Of a DNA stretch of 64,000 nucleotides, positions 25,340-33,543 are shown one piece after another. The DNA lies in contig DATKZM010000127.1 in NCBI GenBank assembly GCA_035527975.1, forward strand, positions 1 through 64,000. Direction: 5' to 3'. Origin of the DNA: DATKZM01 sp035527975 (GTDB lineage Bacteria > Pseudomonadota > Alphaproteobacteria > JAPULJ01). The position numbers were made by a program, and so were the translations under genes. Under the pieces are notes generated by a model, which searched no databases, had not been told where the DNA came from, and worked only from the letters and a program-made list of their open reading frames with translations. Every line of letters starts with the position of its first letter. Position 1 is the first letter of the stretch.

Positions 25340-26449
25340 TCAATCGCCGTCGAAAATCGCCTCGGGCAGCAACGCCGAGACGACATAGTTTGGCACGTCG
25401 ACCACATTGCTGATGCGCAGATCGACCGCAACGCTGCAGATTACATAAGCTTGCTCGCGGTTGTAGCCGCGCTCCATCAGCAGCTCGATCATGTTGAGCA
25501 CGGCATTGCGGCAAGCGAGGGTCAAGTTCTCACCCTGGTTCTCTCCGTCGGCGTCGATCGGGATTCCCATGACACCGAGCAGGCGTTGTGGCATGGCAAA
25601 TTTGGGATCGGCGAAATAGTCCTCGCGGGTGAAGATCGGCGCCCTGAACTTTCGCTCGGCATAAGCGCCCTTGAGCACCTTGAAACGCACCGTAACGGTT
25701 GCGCCGACTTCCACGGCTGTGACGCAGACCTCGCCGTCGCCTTGTGCGAAATGGCCATCGCCGGTCGAAAACAAGCCACCGTCTTTGAAAACCGGCAAGG
25801 TGAGCCTCACGCCCCGGGTCAACTGCTTGACGTCGAAGTTACCGCCGTTTTCGCGCGGTGGCATCGTGCGCAGGCCCGTGAGCCCGCACGCACCGCCTGG
25901 CACCGCACCCTGGGGATTGGGCGGCAGAGCCACGCCGCCGCGCTCGATCAACCGCGCTTCGCGTTCGCTCCATGCCTTCATTTCGATTTCCGAAGGCGCA
26001 ACGGCGGAAATTCCCATGAAGGGCGCCCCGGGAATGCGGACCCCGGGGATCTGCGCCGATGTGGCCCAGCCGTCCTTGATCTGCCAATGCACCAGGAACG
26101 GCGTCGTCATGATGTCGCGCAGGAAACCGATGCCGGGCCGGATGACGCTGAAGCCGGTCGCTTGCGGTTCGATATCGAGAAACTCAATCTCGAGCCCGTC
26201 GCCAGGCGCGGCGCCCTTGACGTAAATGGGGCCGGTTAGCGGATGGGTAGCGCCCTGATCCACCGTCGCAAAGACGGCCTCGGTATCGCCAGGAGCGATC
26301 TGCCCGTCCACCGCATCGCGGGTTTCAATGACGACCTCTTCGCCCGCCTCGACTTCGAGAATGGGTTCGATATCGGGGTGATACCGGTTGTGGCCGACAT
26401 GGGGTTCGGCGGCCAATCGTTTGCCGCGGTCGATTTCAATGCGATGCAT
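25340..26449 (-). CDS. acetamidase/formamidase family protein
   Basis: 369 residues from the ATG at 26449; earlier in-frame starts exist but the family begins MHRIEIDRG. FmdA/AmdA family: PILEVEAGEEVVIETRDA, GPIYVKGAAPGDGLEIEF, GDGHFAQGDGEVCVTAVE with a His and Glu at the expected metal-binding positions, and a C-terminal NREQAYVICSVAVDLRISNVVD. These enzymes hydrolyse short amides such as formamide and acetamide to acid and ammonia. It is transcribed towards the DAO-type oxidoreductase. The gene is complete, with no signal peptide. Confidence 0.9.
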   Translation of the reverse strand: MHRIEIDRGKRLAAEPHVGHNRYHPDIEPILEVEAGEEVVIETRDAVDGQIAPGDTEAVFATVDQGATHPLTGPIYVKGAAPGDGLEIEFLDIEPQATGFSVIRPGIGFLRDIMTTPFLVHWQIKDGWATSAQIPGVRIPGAPFMGISAVAPSEIEMKAWSEREARLIERGGVALPPNPQGAVPGGACGLTGLRTMPPRENGGNFDVKQLTRGVRLTLPVFKDGGLFSTGDGHFAQGDGEVCVTAVEVGATVTVRFKVLKGAYAERKFRAPIFTREDYFADPKFAMPQRLLGVMGIPIDADGENQGENLTLACRNAVLNMIELLMERGYNREQAYVICSVAVDLRISNVVDVPNYVVSALLPEAIFDGD

Positions 26450-26628
26450 CGTCCTCACCTCCGTCGTCATGCACGGCCCATCAGCCAACCTAACGCATTC
26501 GCAGCCTGCATCGAAGGCATGTCACCAGACACCCCCAAACGCCCCCAAATGCCAAGGTGGGCGTTGCATCGGAGCGTCTGGCCGACCAAGATCGCCGCGA
26601 TGAGAGGTAGGTTCGATCCGGGGGGATA

Positions 26629-28167
26629 ATGCTGACCGGCGACATGCTGCGACGCTCAGCGGCGCGGTTTCCGAATAAGACGGCGATCATCTGGGAGAGC
26701 GAACGGGTGAGCTATGCCGCGCTCGAAGCGCGCGCCAGCCAGCTGGCAAACGCACTGCTGGCGCTTGGCCTCAAGAAGGGCGCCAAGGTCGGCATCCTTT
26801 GCCGCAACCGGCCGGAATACGCCGTTGCCTTCTTCGGCGTGGCGCGCTCTGGCTGCGTGCTGGTCAACGTCTCGGTGCTCTATGCGCCCGAGGAACTCGC
26901 CTTCGTCCTCGACAAGGCCGATGTCGAGGTCTTGATGTTTGAGGATATATTTGCCGACAAAGTCACGGCGATCCGCGATACAGCGCCGAAGATAAACACT
27001 CTGATCGCCATTGGCGGTGCCACTGGGACCGCGGAGGGTTTCGAGCCCTTCATTGCCGCTGCGCAGGCCACGGCACCCGATGTCGATATCGACGAGCGCG
27101 ATCCCTTCTGCATGACCTATACCGGCGGGACCACCGGCCGTCCCAAGGGCGTGCTGGCAAGCCACCGCGCGCGCGCTGTGACCGCGCATACGGTGATGGT
27201 GGAGGAAGCGCTCGACGAGCGCGATATCGTCGGCATCGTCACGCCGATGTTCCATGTGGCCGCGCTCAACATCATGTTCCAGCCGTCGATCCTGGCCGGC
27301 GCGACCGTGACGCTGCTCTCGCAGTGGAGCGCCGAGGGCTTCGCCGCCATGGTGCGTGCGACGGGCATGACCGCGAACTTCATGGTGCCGACCCAGGCGA
27401 ATATGGTGATCCAGGACCCGGCCTTCGATCCGGCCGTTTATGCGAGCTGGCGCAAGATGAGTTTCGCCGGCGCGCCGATGCCCGATTGGGTGCAGCGCGC
27501 TTTCATGGAAAAGCTGCCGGATGTGAAGCTCACGCAGATCTATGGCCAGTCGGAAATGGGCGTGATCGCCGCGCTGCGGCACTGGCATCTGCCGGACAAG
27601 CTGGGTGCGGTGGGCCGCGCGCCCTACAATGTCGACACGGGCGTCGTCCGCCCCGACGGCACCCCGGTCGAGCCCGGCGAGATCGGCGAGGTGGTCTCGC
27701 GCGGCGATAATTTGATGCTCGAATATTACGGCGAGCCCGATCAGACCGCCGGCTTCACCAAGCTCAACGATGGCTGGGGCTGGTCGGGGGATCTGGCTAC
27801 CATCGACGCGGAGGGCTTCATCACGCTCGTCGACCGCTCCAAGGAGATGATCATCTCCGGCGGCGAGAACGTCTATCCCAGCGAAATCGAACGCGTGCTC
27901 TACGAACATGACGGCGTCGGCGAATGCGCCGTCTTCGGCATCCCCGACCCCAAATGGGGCGAGGTGCCGGCGGCTTACGTCACGCTCAAATCGGGTGCGG
28001 TGGCGAGCGAAGCGGAACTGGTGGAGCATTGCGCCCAGCGGCTCGCACGGTTCAAGCGGCCGAGGTTGGTCAAGTTCGTCGACGATTTTCCGAAAACCCC
28101 CATCGGCAAGATCCAGAAGAACCTGCTGAAAAAGCCCTATTGGGAAGAAAGCGAGAAGAAGATATGA
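26629..28167 (+). CDS. AMP-forming acyl-CoA ligase
   Basis: 512 residues. TYTGGTTGRPKG is the ATP loop at about 163-174, QIYGQSEMG near 307, GWSGDLATID near 385, and PKTPIGKIQKN with the catalytic Lys at the C-terminus. The sequence resembles long-chain/medium-chain fatty acid or aryl acid CoA ligases of the FadD/Fcs-like group. The end overlaps the enoyl-CoA hydratase start (ATGA), so it probably activates an acid that is then hydrated by that enzyme. GGGGGGAT directly before the ATG serves as ribosome site. It runs divergently from the acetamidase gene. Confidence 0.92.
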   Translation: MLTGDMLRRSAARFPNKTAIIWESERVSYAALEARASQLANALLALGLKKGAKVGILCRNRPEYAVAFFGVARSGCVLVNVSVLYAPEELAFVLDKADVEVLMFEDIFADKVTAIRDTAPKINTLIAIGGATGTAEGFEPFIAAAQATAPDVDIDERDPFCMTYTGGTTGRPKGVLASHRARAVTAHTVMVEEALDERDIVGIVTPMFHVAALNIMFQPSILAGATVTLLSQWSAEGFAAMVRATGMTANFMVPTQANMVIQDPAFDPAVYASWRKMSFAGAPMPDWVQRAFMEKLPDVKLTQIYGQSEMGVIAALRHWHLPDKLGAVGRAPYNVDTGVVRPDGTPVEPGEIGEVVSRGDNLMLEYYGEPDQTAGFTKLNDGWGWSGDLATIDAEGFITLVDRSKEMIISGGENVYPSEIERVLYEHDGVGECAVFGIPDPKWGEVPAAYVTLKSGAVASEAELVEHCAQRLARFKRPRLVKFVDDFPKTPIGKIQKNLLKKPYWEESEKKI

Positions 28168-28973
28168 GCGATCCCTACGCGAAGTACGAGCGTCTCAAAT
28201 TCGACCGCCCGGCCGAGCGCATCTTGCGCATCACCCTCGATACTCCCGGCAAGTTGAATGCCGTCGATCAGATCATGCATGACGAGCTTGGCCAGGTCTG
28301 GCGCGACATCGACCGGGACGAGGATATCTCCTGTGTGATCCTGACCGGGGCGGGCGACGCGTTTTCGGCCGGCGGCGATCTCAACATGGTCAAGGAGATG
28401 ACCGAGGATTTCACCACCATGACCCGCGCCTGGAAGGAGGCGCGCGACCTCGTCTACAACGTCATCAATTGCGGCAAGCCGACGATTTCGGCGATGACGG
28501 GGCCGGCGGTCGGTGCCGGGCTGGTGGCGGGGCTACTCTGCGACATCTCGATCGTCGGCAAGAAGGCACGCATCATCGACGGGCATACCCGGCTCGGCGT
28601 CGCGGCGGGCGATCATTCGGTGATCATCTGGCCGCTGCTCTGCGGCATGGCCAAGGCGAAATACTACCTGCTGACCTGCGATCCCCTGTCGGGCGAGGAG
28701 GCGGAGCGCATCGGGCTTGTCTCGATGTGCGTCGAGGACGACGAGCTTCAGGATACCGCGCTCAAGGTGGCGCAAAAGCTGGCGAACGGCGCGCCGAACG
28801 CGATCCGCTGGACCAAATATGCGCTCAACAACTGGTTGCGCATGATGGGTCCAAACTTCGACACATCCTTGGCGCTCGAATTCATGGGCTTTGCCGGCCC
28901 CGAAGTGAAGGAGGGCATGGCCTCGCTGAGAGAAAAGCGCAAGCCGAACTTCCCGAAGGACAGTGTGATCTAG
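28164..28973 (+). CDS. enoyl-CoA hydratase/isomerase family protein
   Basis: 269 residues, crotonase fold. GDAFSAGGDLNMV near residue 66-78 contributes the oxyanion hole, and ISAMTGPAVGAGLVAGLLCDISIV the second glycine-rich segment. Family members hydrate enoyl-CoAs, isomerise or hydrolyse acyl-CoAs. The canonical two Glu residues of hydratases are not obvious: the first active-site segment reads GHTRLGVAAGDHSVIIWP, where typical crotonases have FxxxGLxPxxG; Asp replaces Glu there. Translationally coupled to the acyl-CoA ligase by the four-base overlap. Likely part of a CoA-thioester degradation step. Confidence 0.88.
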   Translation: MSDPYAKYERLKFDRPAERILRITLDTPGKLNAVDQIMHDELGQVWRDIDRDEDISCVILTGAGDAFSAGGDLNMVKEMTEDFTTMTRAWKEARDLVYNVINCGKPTISAMTGPAVGAGLVAGLLCDISIVGKKARIIDGHTRLGVAAGDHSVIIWPLLCGMAKAKYYLLTCDPLSGEEAERIGLVSMCVEDDELQDTALKVAQKLANGAPNAIRWTKYALNNWLRMMGPNFDTSLALEFMGFAGPEVKEGMASLREKRKPNFPKDSVI

Positions 28974-29001
28974 GCGCGCGGAAAAGGCGGGTGTTCAGAC
29001 G

Positions 29002-29244
29002 TCACGAACAGCAGGCGGCATCGCCGCCGCCCGCCCGTGCCTCCTGGATCGGCGGGCAAGGGACGGTGCCGTAGGAGCAAAAGACGCAGCAGTCGCCTGC
29101 CAGCGGCTTGAGCACCACACCGCAGCCTTTGCAGTCGTAAAAGAACTGGCAGGCATCGGTCGGCATGGTCTCGGTTGCCTGATGCCCGCAGTCGGGGCAG
29201 GCGAGCGTCGACTGCAGTGAGATCGAAGGTCCCCGATCGCTCAT
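29002..29244 (-). CDS. GDCCVxC-domain protein of a mer operon
   Basis: 80 residues from the ATG at 29244, one base after the merF stop. It has a CPDCGHQ pair, YDCKGCG, and near the C-terminus GDCCVFCSYGTVPCPP, the signature of the GDCCVxC family that often accompanies mercury-resistance genes. The many Cys residues, including CxxC pairs and a C-terminal CC, suggest soft-metal (mercury or similar) binding; exact role unknown. Last gene of the MerR-controlled operon, converging with the enoyl-CoA hydratase gene. Confidence 0.85.
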   Translation of the reverse strand: MSDRGPSISLQSTLACPDCGHQATETMPTDACQFFYDCKGCGVVLKPLAGDCCVFCSYGTVPCPPIQEARAGGGDAACCS

Positions 29245-29245
29245 G

Positions 29246-29482
29246 TCAGGCCCCGGTGCTGCCGCTTGCATTGCGGTTTCGCGCGCGCTGGATCAGCGCG
29301 TATCCGGTAATCGCCACGAACACGCACAGCGAGCCGAGCAGCACGAAATCAAGCCAGCTGCTGGTCACCCAGGCCACCAAGCCAAGAGAGCTCAGCACGA
29401 CAACCAGCAAGGGTGTGAAACAGCAGACCGCAGCGAGAACGGCTCCGCCAATCCCGATGCCCAGAAGTTTGTTGTTCTTCAT
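29246..29482 (-). CDS. merF: mercury transport protein MerF
   Basis: 78 residues from the ATG at 29482, with an alternative longer reading. MerF imports Hg(II) across the inner membrane. KLLGIGIGGAVLAAVCCFTPLLV carries the vicinal Cys pair in the first membrane helix; a second hydrophobic segment (LVAWVTSSWLDFVLLGSLCVFV) follows. Length fits MerF. It lies seven bases downstream of the thioredoxin-like gene and one base before the GDCCVxC gene. No mercuric reductase gene is in the window. Confidence 0.9.
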   Translation of the reverse strand: MKNNKLLGIGIGGAVLAAVCCFTPLLVVVLSSLGLVAWVTSSWLDFVLLGSLCVFVAITGYALIQRARNRNASGSTGA

Positions 29483-29489
29483 CGCCCGC

Positions 29490-29759
29490 TCAGACGATGG
29501 GCTGGCCAAGTCCGGCGGAGCGCAGCGCATCCTCGTCAATGCCGCGCCCCGAACAGCAATCGGCCAGAGTCCCGTTGATCACCACCGCCGGCAGCGAGCG
29601 GATTCCGAAGTTCTCAGCCCGCGCCGCGATGCCTGCGTCCGTCATATCGAGCACGTTGATATCGCAGGACGGGCAGGCCAGCGCCTTGACCCGCTCGACC
29701 GCCGCCTCGCAGACCGTACAGCCGGCAGAGAAGATCTCGATCTTTCGTCTATCTGCCAT
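29490..29759 (-). CDS. thioredoxin-like small Cys protein, mer operon
   Basis: 89 residues, cytoplasmic. IEIFSAGCTVCEAAV gives a CxxC active-site-like motif after the first strand, GIRSLPAVVING is the cis-Pro loop of a thioredoxin/glutaredoxin fold, and CPSCD and DCCSGRG add more Cys pairs. Similar proteins occur next to merF in alphaproteobacteria and may hand Hg(II) or electrons to the transporter or reductase. It is the first gene of the operon driven by the MerR-type promoter 45 bases upstream. Confidence 0.82.
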   Translation of the reverse strand: MADRRKIEIFSAGCTVCEAAVERVKALACPSCDINVLDMTDAGIAARAENFGIRSLPAVVINGTLADCCSGRGIDEDALRSAGLGQPIV

Positions 29760-29803
29760 GATTTCACGCCTCCATTTGGTGGCAATCGATATTGTCGAAC
29801 GTT

Positions 29804-29834
29804 ATTCTGCAACCTGTAGTCACTACAGATACAA
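29804..29834 (-). promoter_or_regulatory. MerR-type promoter with 19-bp spacer and dyad
   Basis: On the reverse strand a -35 TTGTAT and -10 CAGAAT are separated by 19 bases containing the perfect dyad CTGTAGTGACTACAG (29814-29828). The over-long spacer with a central dyad is the hallmark of promoters activated by MerR through DNA untwisting. It lies between merR and the divergent thioredoxin-like gene and probably also controls merR. Confidence 0.88.
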
Positions 29835-29845
29835 GTGAAATCGTC

Positions 29846-30262
29846 ATGGCGACATCGCAATTTCCCGACGGCCCCTGCACCATTGGCGGCGCGTCGGCTC
29901 GTACCGGCTGCCACATCGAAACCATCCGGTACTATGAACGGATTGGCCTGCTGCCGCGGCCTTGCCGTAGCGAGGGCGGGCACCGCATTTACCAGCCCGA
30001 TGATCTGAAGCGCATAGGTTTCATCGCGCGCAGCCGCTCGTTGGGTTTCGCGCTAAAGGAAATCGCCGATTTTCTGACTCTGATCGACCAGGGCGATTAC
30101 ACCTGTGCAGAAGTCAAGGCGCTTACCGTGGCTCAGATCGCCTCGGTTGAGCGGAAAATCACCGATCTGGAACGCATGAAGAGCGGTCTCGAAAAGCTGG
30201 CGGAAGCCTGCGATGGGGGCAAAACGCCCGACTGTCCGATCGTGGATGAGCTCTACGGCTAG
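29846..30262 (+). CDS. merR: MerR-type mercury-responsive regulator
   Basis: 138 residues from the ATG at 29846; an upstream in-frame TTG would lie inside the promoter. The N-terminal helix-turn-helix CHIETIRYYERIGLLPRP is canonical. Cys87, Cys122 and Cys130 occupy the places of the three Hg(II) ligands of Tn501 MerR (Cys82, 117, 126), although the last loop is one residue shorter (C-DGGKTPD-C). A mercury or similar soft-metal response is therefore likely. Divergent from the operon it controls, with the 19-bp-spacer promoter in between. Confidence 0.9.
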   Translation: MATSQFPDGPCTIGGASARTGCHIETIRYYERIGLLPRPCRSEGGHRIYQPDDLKRIGFIARSRSLGFALKEIADFLTLIDQGDYTCAEVKALTVAQIASVERKITDLERMKSGLEKLAEACDGGKTPDCPIVDELYG

Positions 30263-30287
30263 GATCGGTTCCCCGGCCCGGCCGGCG

Positions 30288-30707
30288 TCAAGGCTTCGGC
30301 AAGCAGGAATAAGCGTCGCGCAGCGCGGCATCGAGGCCGATCGCGGCTGGCAGCCCGTTGCGCTCGGGGTCCTTCTTGGCCCAGCCGCCCAGAAGCTTGG
30401 CGGCCATGCGAACCTCGACCTTGCCCGGTGCGCAATAAACCCGCGCGGCGCGGCCGAGCCGGGTGAAGATCACCACATGGGTCTCCATCGCGCCCCTGAT
30501 ATAGGCGATGCAGACGAGGTGGCGGGCGATGCGGGTGAGGGTGACTTTCTTGGCATTCCCGGGCGGCGTGCCATCGACCGTTTGGGCCTTGCCGAGGTCG
30601 AAATCACAGTCCTGAAGCAGTTGGCCAACCGTGAGGTTCTCAGCGTGCGCGACCTGCGGCCCACCGAGCAATCCCACAATCAGCGCCACTAGTGCAGCGT
30701 ACCGCAT
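30288..30707 (-). CDS. secreted Rap1a/Tai-like protein
   Basis: 139 residues from the ATG at 30707 (GGGAG upstream). The first 22 residues form a signal peptide ending in AHAE. The mature part has a DCDFDLGKA segment, HLVCIAYIRGAMET and YCAPGKVEVRMAAKLLGGWAKKDPER with further Cys at the end, a pattern close to the Rap1a immunity-protein domain (helical, disulfide-bridged, periplasmic). That name comes from T6SS immunity proteins, but chromosomal lone homologues are common and usually of unknown use; no toxin is near. It lies at the edge of the metal-stress locus. Confidence 0.7.
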   Translation of the reverse strand: MRYAALVALIVGLLGGPQVAHAENLTVGQLLQDCDFDLGKAQTVDGTPPGNAKKVTLTRIARHLVCIAYIRGAMETHVVIFTRLGRAARVYCAPGKVEVRMAAKLLGGWAKKDPERNGLPAAIGLDAALRDAYSCLPKP

Positions 30708-30863
30708 GGCTCTCCCATGGAATGGTCTCATCATTCAGTACATTACCATGGATGCGAACACCGGGCGTTGCGATACCGCCACAGATGGTTAATTTCTGCG
30801 GGGGATGGCCGGCAATATTGCGTGTGCACGATCCCGCCTATCTCTCTGAAAAAACGGGTAAAA

Positions 30864-31337
30864 TCAATCTCGAGGCTGCCGGTAGTGCCGATGCCGACGC
30901 CAATGGCGTCGCCGAAAATACTGGCGACGCTCTTCGACATTCAGTGTCTCTGCGATCCGGCCGATAAGCGCATGCATGGCATTATGTGCGCTGTTTGTAC
31001 TGGCGCGCAAGGCGGCGAATGCTTGGTCAAGCGCCGGCCGGTCGAGGGTGTCGGCCTTCAACTGCTGGCGGATATCGCGGCGGGCCTTGCGCACTTCACG
31101 GATGTGCGCGCGCAGATTGGGTCGCGCCTCGCGCCAGATCGTGTCGACCTTACCGCGGCTCTCGCCTTCCAGCGCGCGACGCGCAGACCAATGGGGAAAC
31201 GGCCGGTCGTAGCCAGCCATACCGCCGCCGCGCTTGTGGTACAGCGCGCCGGTAACCATCATGCCGGCAAGGAATAGGTTCACGCCGAGCGAGACAATCA
31301 GCGCAATTCCGAGTCCACGCTTGGAAAGCCGGATCAC
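30864..31337 (-). CDS. periplasmic Metal_resist family protein
   Basis: 157 residues with one membrane helix at 10-30 (LGIALIVSLGVNLFLAGMMV) and a helical, basic periplasmic part rich in Arg and His (HWRRHRHYRQ at the end). The pattern of long amphipathic helices with PHWSARRALEG resembles the CpxP/Spy/CnrX-like periplasmic heavy-metal sensor family (Metal_resist). It is last in the cluster with an anti-sigma-like protein and an ECF sigma factor, overlapping the former by four bases, so it may sense metal and control the sigma factor like CnrX with CnrY/CnrH. Confidence 0.75.
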   Translation of the reverse strand: MIRLSKRGLGIALIVSLGVNLFLAGMMVTGALYHKRGGGMAGYDRPFPHWSARRALEGESRGKVDTIWREARPNLRAHIREVRKARRDIRQQLKADTLDRPALDQAFAALRASTNSAHNAMHALIGRIAETLNVEERRQYFRRRHWRRHRHYRQPRD

Positions 31338-31774
31338 TGCTCGCCCTCTTGTTCGAACACGGTGCTCATCGCAAGCTCGCCGATCTCGCTCTCAATGGGC
31401 TCGTCCGACCCTCCGAAGGGGTTCGGCAGGACGACGCCGGCCACGACGCCGAGAACCACGGCGGCAGCCAGCGCCGAAGCCGGTTTCCAGGCGGCGCCGA
31501 ACGGCCACAGCGCCTGGATCCAGGATTCGCGTGGTTGTCCCGCGGCGGCAAGAATTTCCGCTTTCAGCTCGGGCGACGGCTCTATCGCACTTGCCCGCGC
31601 CAGCACTCGGTCGAGCGCACGGGCTTCGTCGTAGAGCGCGCGTGCGGCCGCATTCGCTTCGATCAGCGCCCACGCCCCCGCGCGTTCGCCCTCCGGCCAG
31701 CGACTGCGATCGGCGCCGTAGGCGTCGAGCAGCACGCTCAGCCGGTCAATATCGGTGTTCTTGTCCGCCCCCAT
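31334..31774 (-). CDS. single-TM anti-sigma-like membrane protein
   Basis: 146 residues from the ATG at 31774, whose first base overlaps the sigma factor stop. The N-terminal cytoplasmic part (about 85 residues, DRLSVLLDAYGADRSRWP) is helical; one membrane segment lies at about 98-117 (ALAAAVVLGVVAGVVLP), followed by a short acidic periplasmic tail. It lacks a zinc-binding HxxxCxxC motif. Position directly behind the ECF sigma gene and topology argue for the cognate anti-sigma factor, which would hold the sigma factor at the membrane. That is inferred, not shown by a family signature. Confidence 0.65.
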   Translation of the reverse strand: MGADKNTDIDRLSVLLDAYGADRSRWPEGERAGAWALIEANAAARALYDEARALDRVLARASAIEPSPELKAEILAAAGQPRESWIQALWPFGAAWKPASALAAAVVLGVVAGVVLPNPFGGSDEPIESEIGELAMSTVFEQEGEQ

Positions 31775-32343
31775 CACGGTTCTCCCAAAAGATCGGCACG
31801 CAGTCCTTCCAGCGTGCCGCGCAAGGCCCGGCGGCCACGGGCGAGAAGGGATTCCAGCGCCTCCACGCTGACATCCATGATTTTCGCCGCCTCGATATTA
31901 CTGAACTCTTGAAAATGCACGAGCGCTACCGCCAAACGTTGGCGCTCCGGCAGCCCGGCAACCGCCTTGTCGATCAGCAGTGCGACCTGCGTCTGCTGTA
32001 GCGCGTCCGACGGCCCTGGCCCGTCGGCGGCGAGTTCCATCGTGTCGATCGGATCGGACGGTTTGCGCCCGCGAATGCGGTCGATGCAGAGATTGCGCGC
32101 GACCCGGTGCAGCCAAGTTCGCACCCGCGCATCCGGGCGCCATTTGTGCGAAGCCTTCCACAGCCGCAGGAAACATTCCTGGCCGACGTCTTCGGCATCC
32201 GAACGGCTGGCCAGCATGCGATAGGCGAAAGCGACGATGGCCGGCAATTCGCGGTCGACCAGGAAACGACACGCGGCGGCGTCACCCGCCGCCACGCGCC
32301 GCATCAGTTCGGCATCGGCCGCTCGCGCTTCATTCCCCACCAT
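31774..32343 (-). CDS. ECF RNA polymerase sigma factor
   Basis: 189 residues from the ATG at 32343 (a longer start at 32418 is less likely). Region 2 reads DAEDVGQECFLRLWKA, followed by RTWLHRVARNLCIDRIR, and region 4 reads LPERQRLAVALVHFQEFSNIEAAKIMDVSVEALESLLARGRRAL. These match extracytoplasmic-function sigma factors. It is co-transcribed with an anti-sigma-like gene and a Metal_resist gene and lies 103 bases downstream of the EF-hand protein gene. It likely directs an envelope or metal stress response; its target promoters are unknown. Confidence 0.9.
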   Translation of the reverse strand: MVGNEARAADAELMRRVAAGDAAACRFLVDRELPAIVAFAYRMLASRSDAEDVGQECFLRLWKASHKWRPDARVRTWLHRVARNLCIDRIRGRKPSDPIDTMELAADGPGPSDALQQTQVALLIDKAVAGLPERQRLAVALVHFQEFSNIEAAKIMDVSVEALESLLARGRRALRGTLEGLRADLLGEP

Positions 32344-32446
32344 TCCCGGAACTATAGCGTGAACCGGATTGTAAGCGGTCAGGGTTGCGATCTGACTGGG
32401 CACGATGCCTCCACGCATGGCTTTCCTGGGCAGGATTTACCCGGGA

Positions 32447-33280
32447 CTAATTATCCTGGGGCCAACCGCCGCCGGGCCGCATGCCATGATGGCCGCGCCC
32501 GCCTTCATGACGACCGCTGCCGCCCCAGCCGTCCCGACCACGGTAGCCACGATGATGGTCGCCGCCGCGACCGCGCCGGCGGCGCTCGCCGCGATGGCGC
32601 CGGAAGTTGGCCATGGCCGTCTGGACTTCTTCACGCGTCACGACGCCGTCGCCATCGGCATCAAAACGGCGGAACAGACGGGTCGGCGCCTCGACGTATT
32701 CTTCCTTGGAAATGAGACCGTTGCGGTTGTCGTCGAGCCGCGCGAAGCGGAAGGCGATGCGGCGATGTCCGCGGCGCTGGGCGACGCGTGTGAGTTCTTC
32801 CTTGCTGACCGCGCCGTCGCCATCGCGGTCCATGCGCCAGAACCCCAAGCGGCCGCGCTGGCCCATACGCCCGGCCTTGCGCCCGCCCGTATGTCGGCCC
32901 ATACGTCCGCTCATGCGTCCGGCCCTGCCGCCACGGCTGGCTTTGCGGTTGCGCATTTCGTCGAGGGTGATCTTGCCGTTCTTGTCGGTATCGAGCGCGG
33001 CAAAACGGGCATTCACGCGTTCGCTCATGCGCGCCTTGACGAAGGCGGCCATCTCGATGCTGTTGATCGCGCCGTTGCCGTCGGCGTCAGCCGCTTTGAA
33101 TTGCGCCTCGCGATATTGCTTGAGTTCGGCGCGGGTGATCTTGCCGTCCTTGTTGAGGTCGAGCCGGTCGAAGATGCGGGTGACCCGCTGATCCTTCCGG
33201 GAGGCCGGGGTCTCGGCCGATGCCGCGACGGGCAGCGCCGCAGCGGCGATTGCCAGAACGGCCAGAGTTTTGAGCTTCAT
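32447..33280 (-). CDS. secreted EF-hand protein with six loops
   Basis: 277 residues from the ATG at 33280 (AGGAGACTACTTG upstream). Signal peptide about 1-22 (LAIAAAALPVAASAE). Six canonical EF-hand loops can be read: DLNKDGKITRAE, DADGNGAINSIE, DTDKNGKITLDE, DRDGDGAVSKEE, DDNRNGLISKEE and DADGDGVVTREE, all with acidic positions 1, 3, 5 and 12. A central Arg/Gly-rich linker separates loops 3 and 4 and the C-terminus is a His/Gly/Arg-rich tail that may bind metals. It would be a periplasmic calcium-binding protein. It sits upstream of the ECF sigma gene, a linkage also seen in other alphaproteobacteria. Confidence 0.88.
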   Translation of the reverse strand: MKLKTLAVLAIAAAALPVAASAETPASRKDQRVTRIFDRLDLNKDGKITRAELKQYREAQFKAADADGNGAINSIEMAAFVKARMSERVNARFAALDTDKNGKITLDEMRNRKASRGGRAGRMSGRMGRHTGGRKAGRMGQRGRLGFWRMDRDGDGAVSKEELTRVAQRRGHRRIAFRFARLDDNRNGLISKEEYVEAPTRLFRRFDADGDGVVTREEVQTAMANFRRHRGERRRRGRGGDHHRGYRGRDGWGGSGRHEGGRGHHGMRPGGGWPQDN

Positions 33281-33543
33281 CAAGTAGTCTCCTGTGTCGT
33301 GTCGGCCCCTGTTCGGGGATCCGGTATATGTCCCATGCACTCGGAAAGGATTAACGAGCGGGCTCCTGCATTCCGTCGCACCAAGAACAATTATGGAACG
33401 ATTGTTAAGAGAGCGGCGGATCGCCTATGATTAGGCTGAGCGCGGTTAGGCCATGATCCCAATGCATGCATGGCGCGTGCGATATAATGTACGCTAGAGA
33501 ACCGTATCAGTTCCCCGGCGAAGGCAGATAAGGGAAGCTCCGA

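Noticed and set aside
33385..33399. GAAC-N7-GAAC match to the LexA consensus between the EF-hand and copy-3 genes
   Set aside because: About two such matches are expected by chance in 64 kb on both strands; neither neighbour is a typical SOS gene.
33483..33488. TATAAT hexamer 56 bases before the copy-3 gene
   Set aside because: No acceptable -35 hexamer at 16-18 bases upstream, so it is not called as a promoter.
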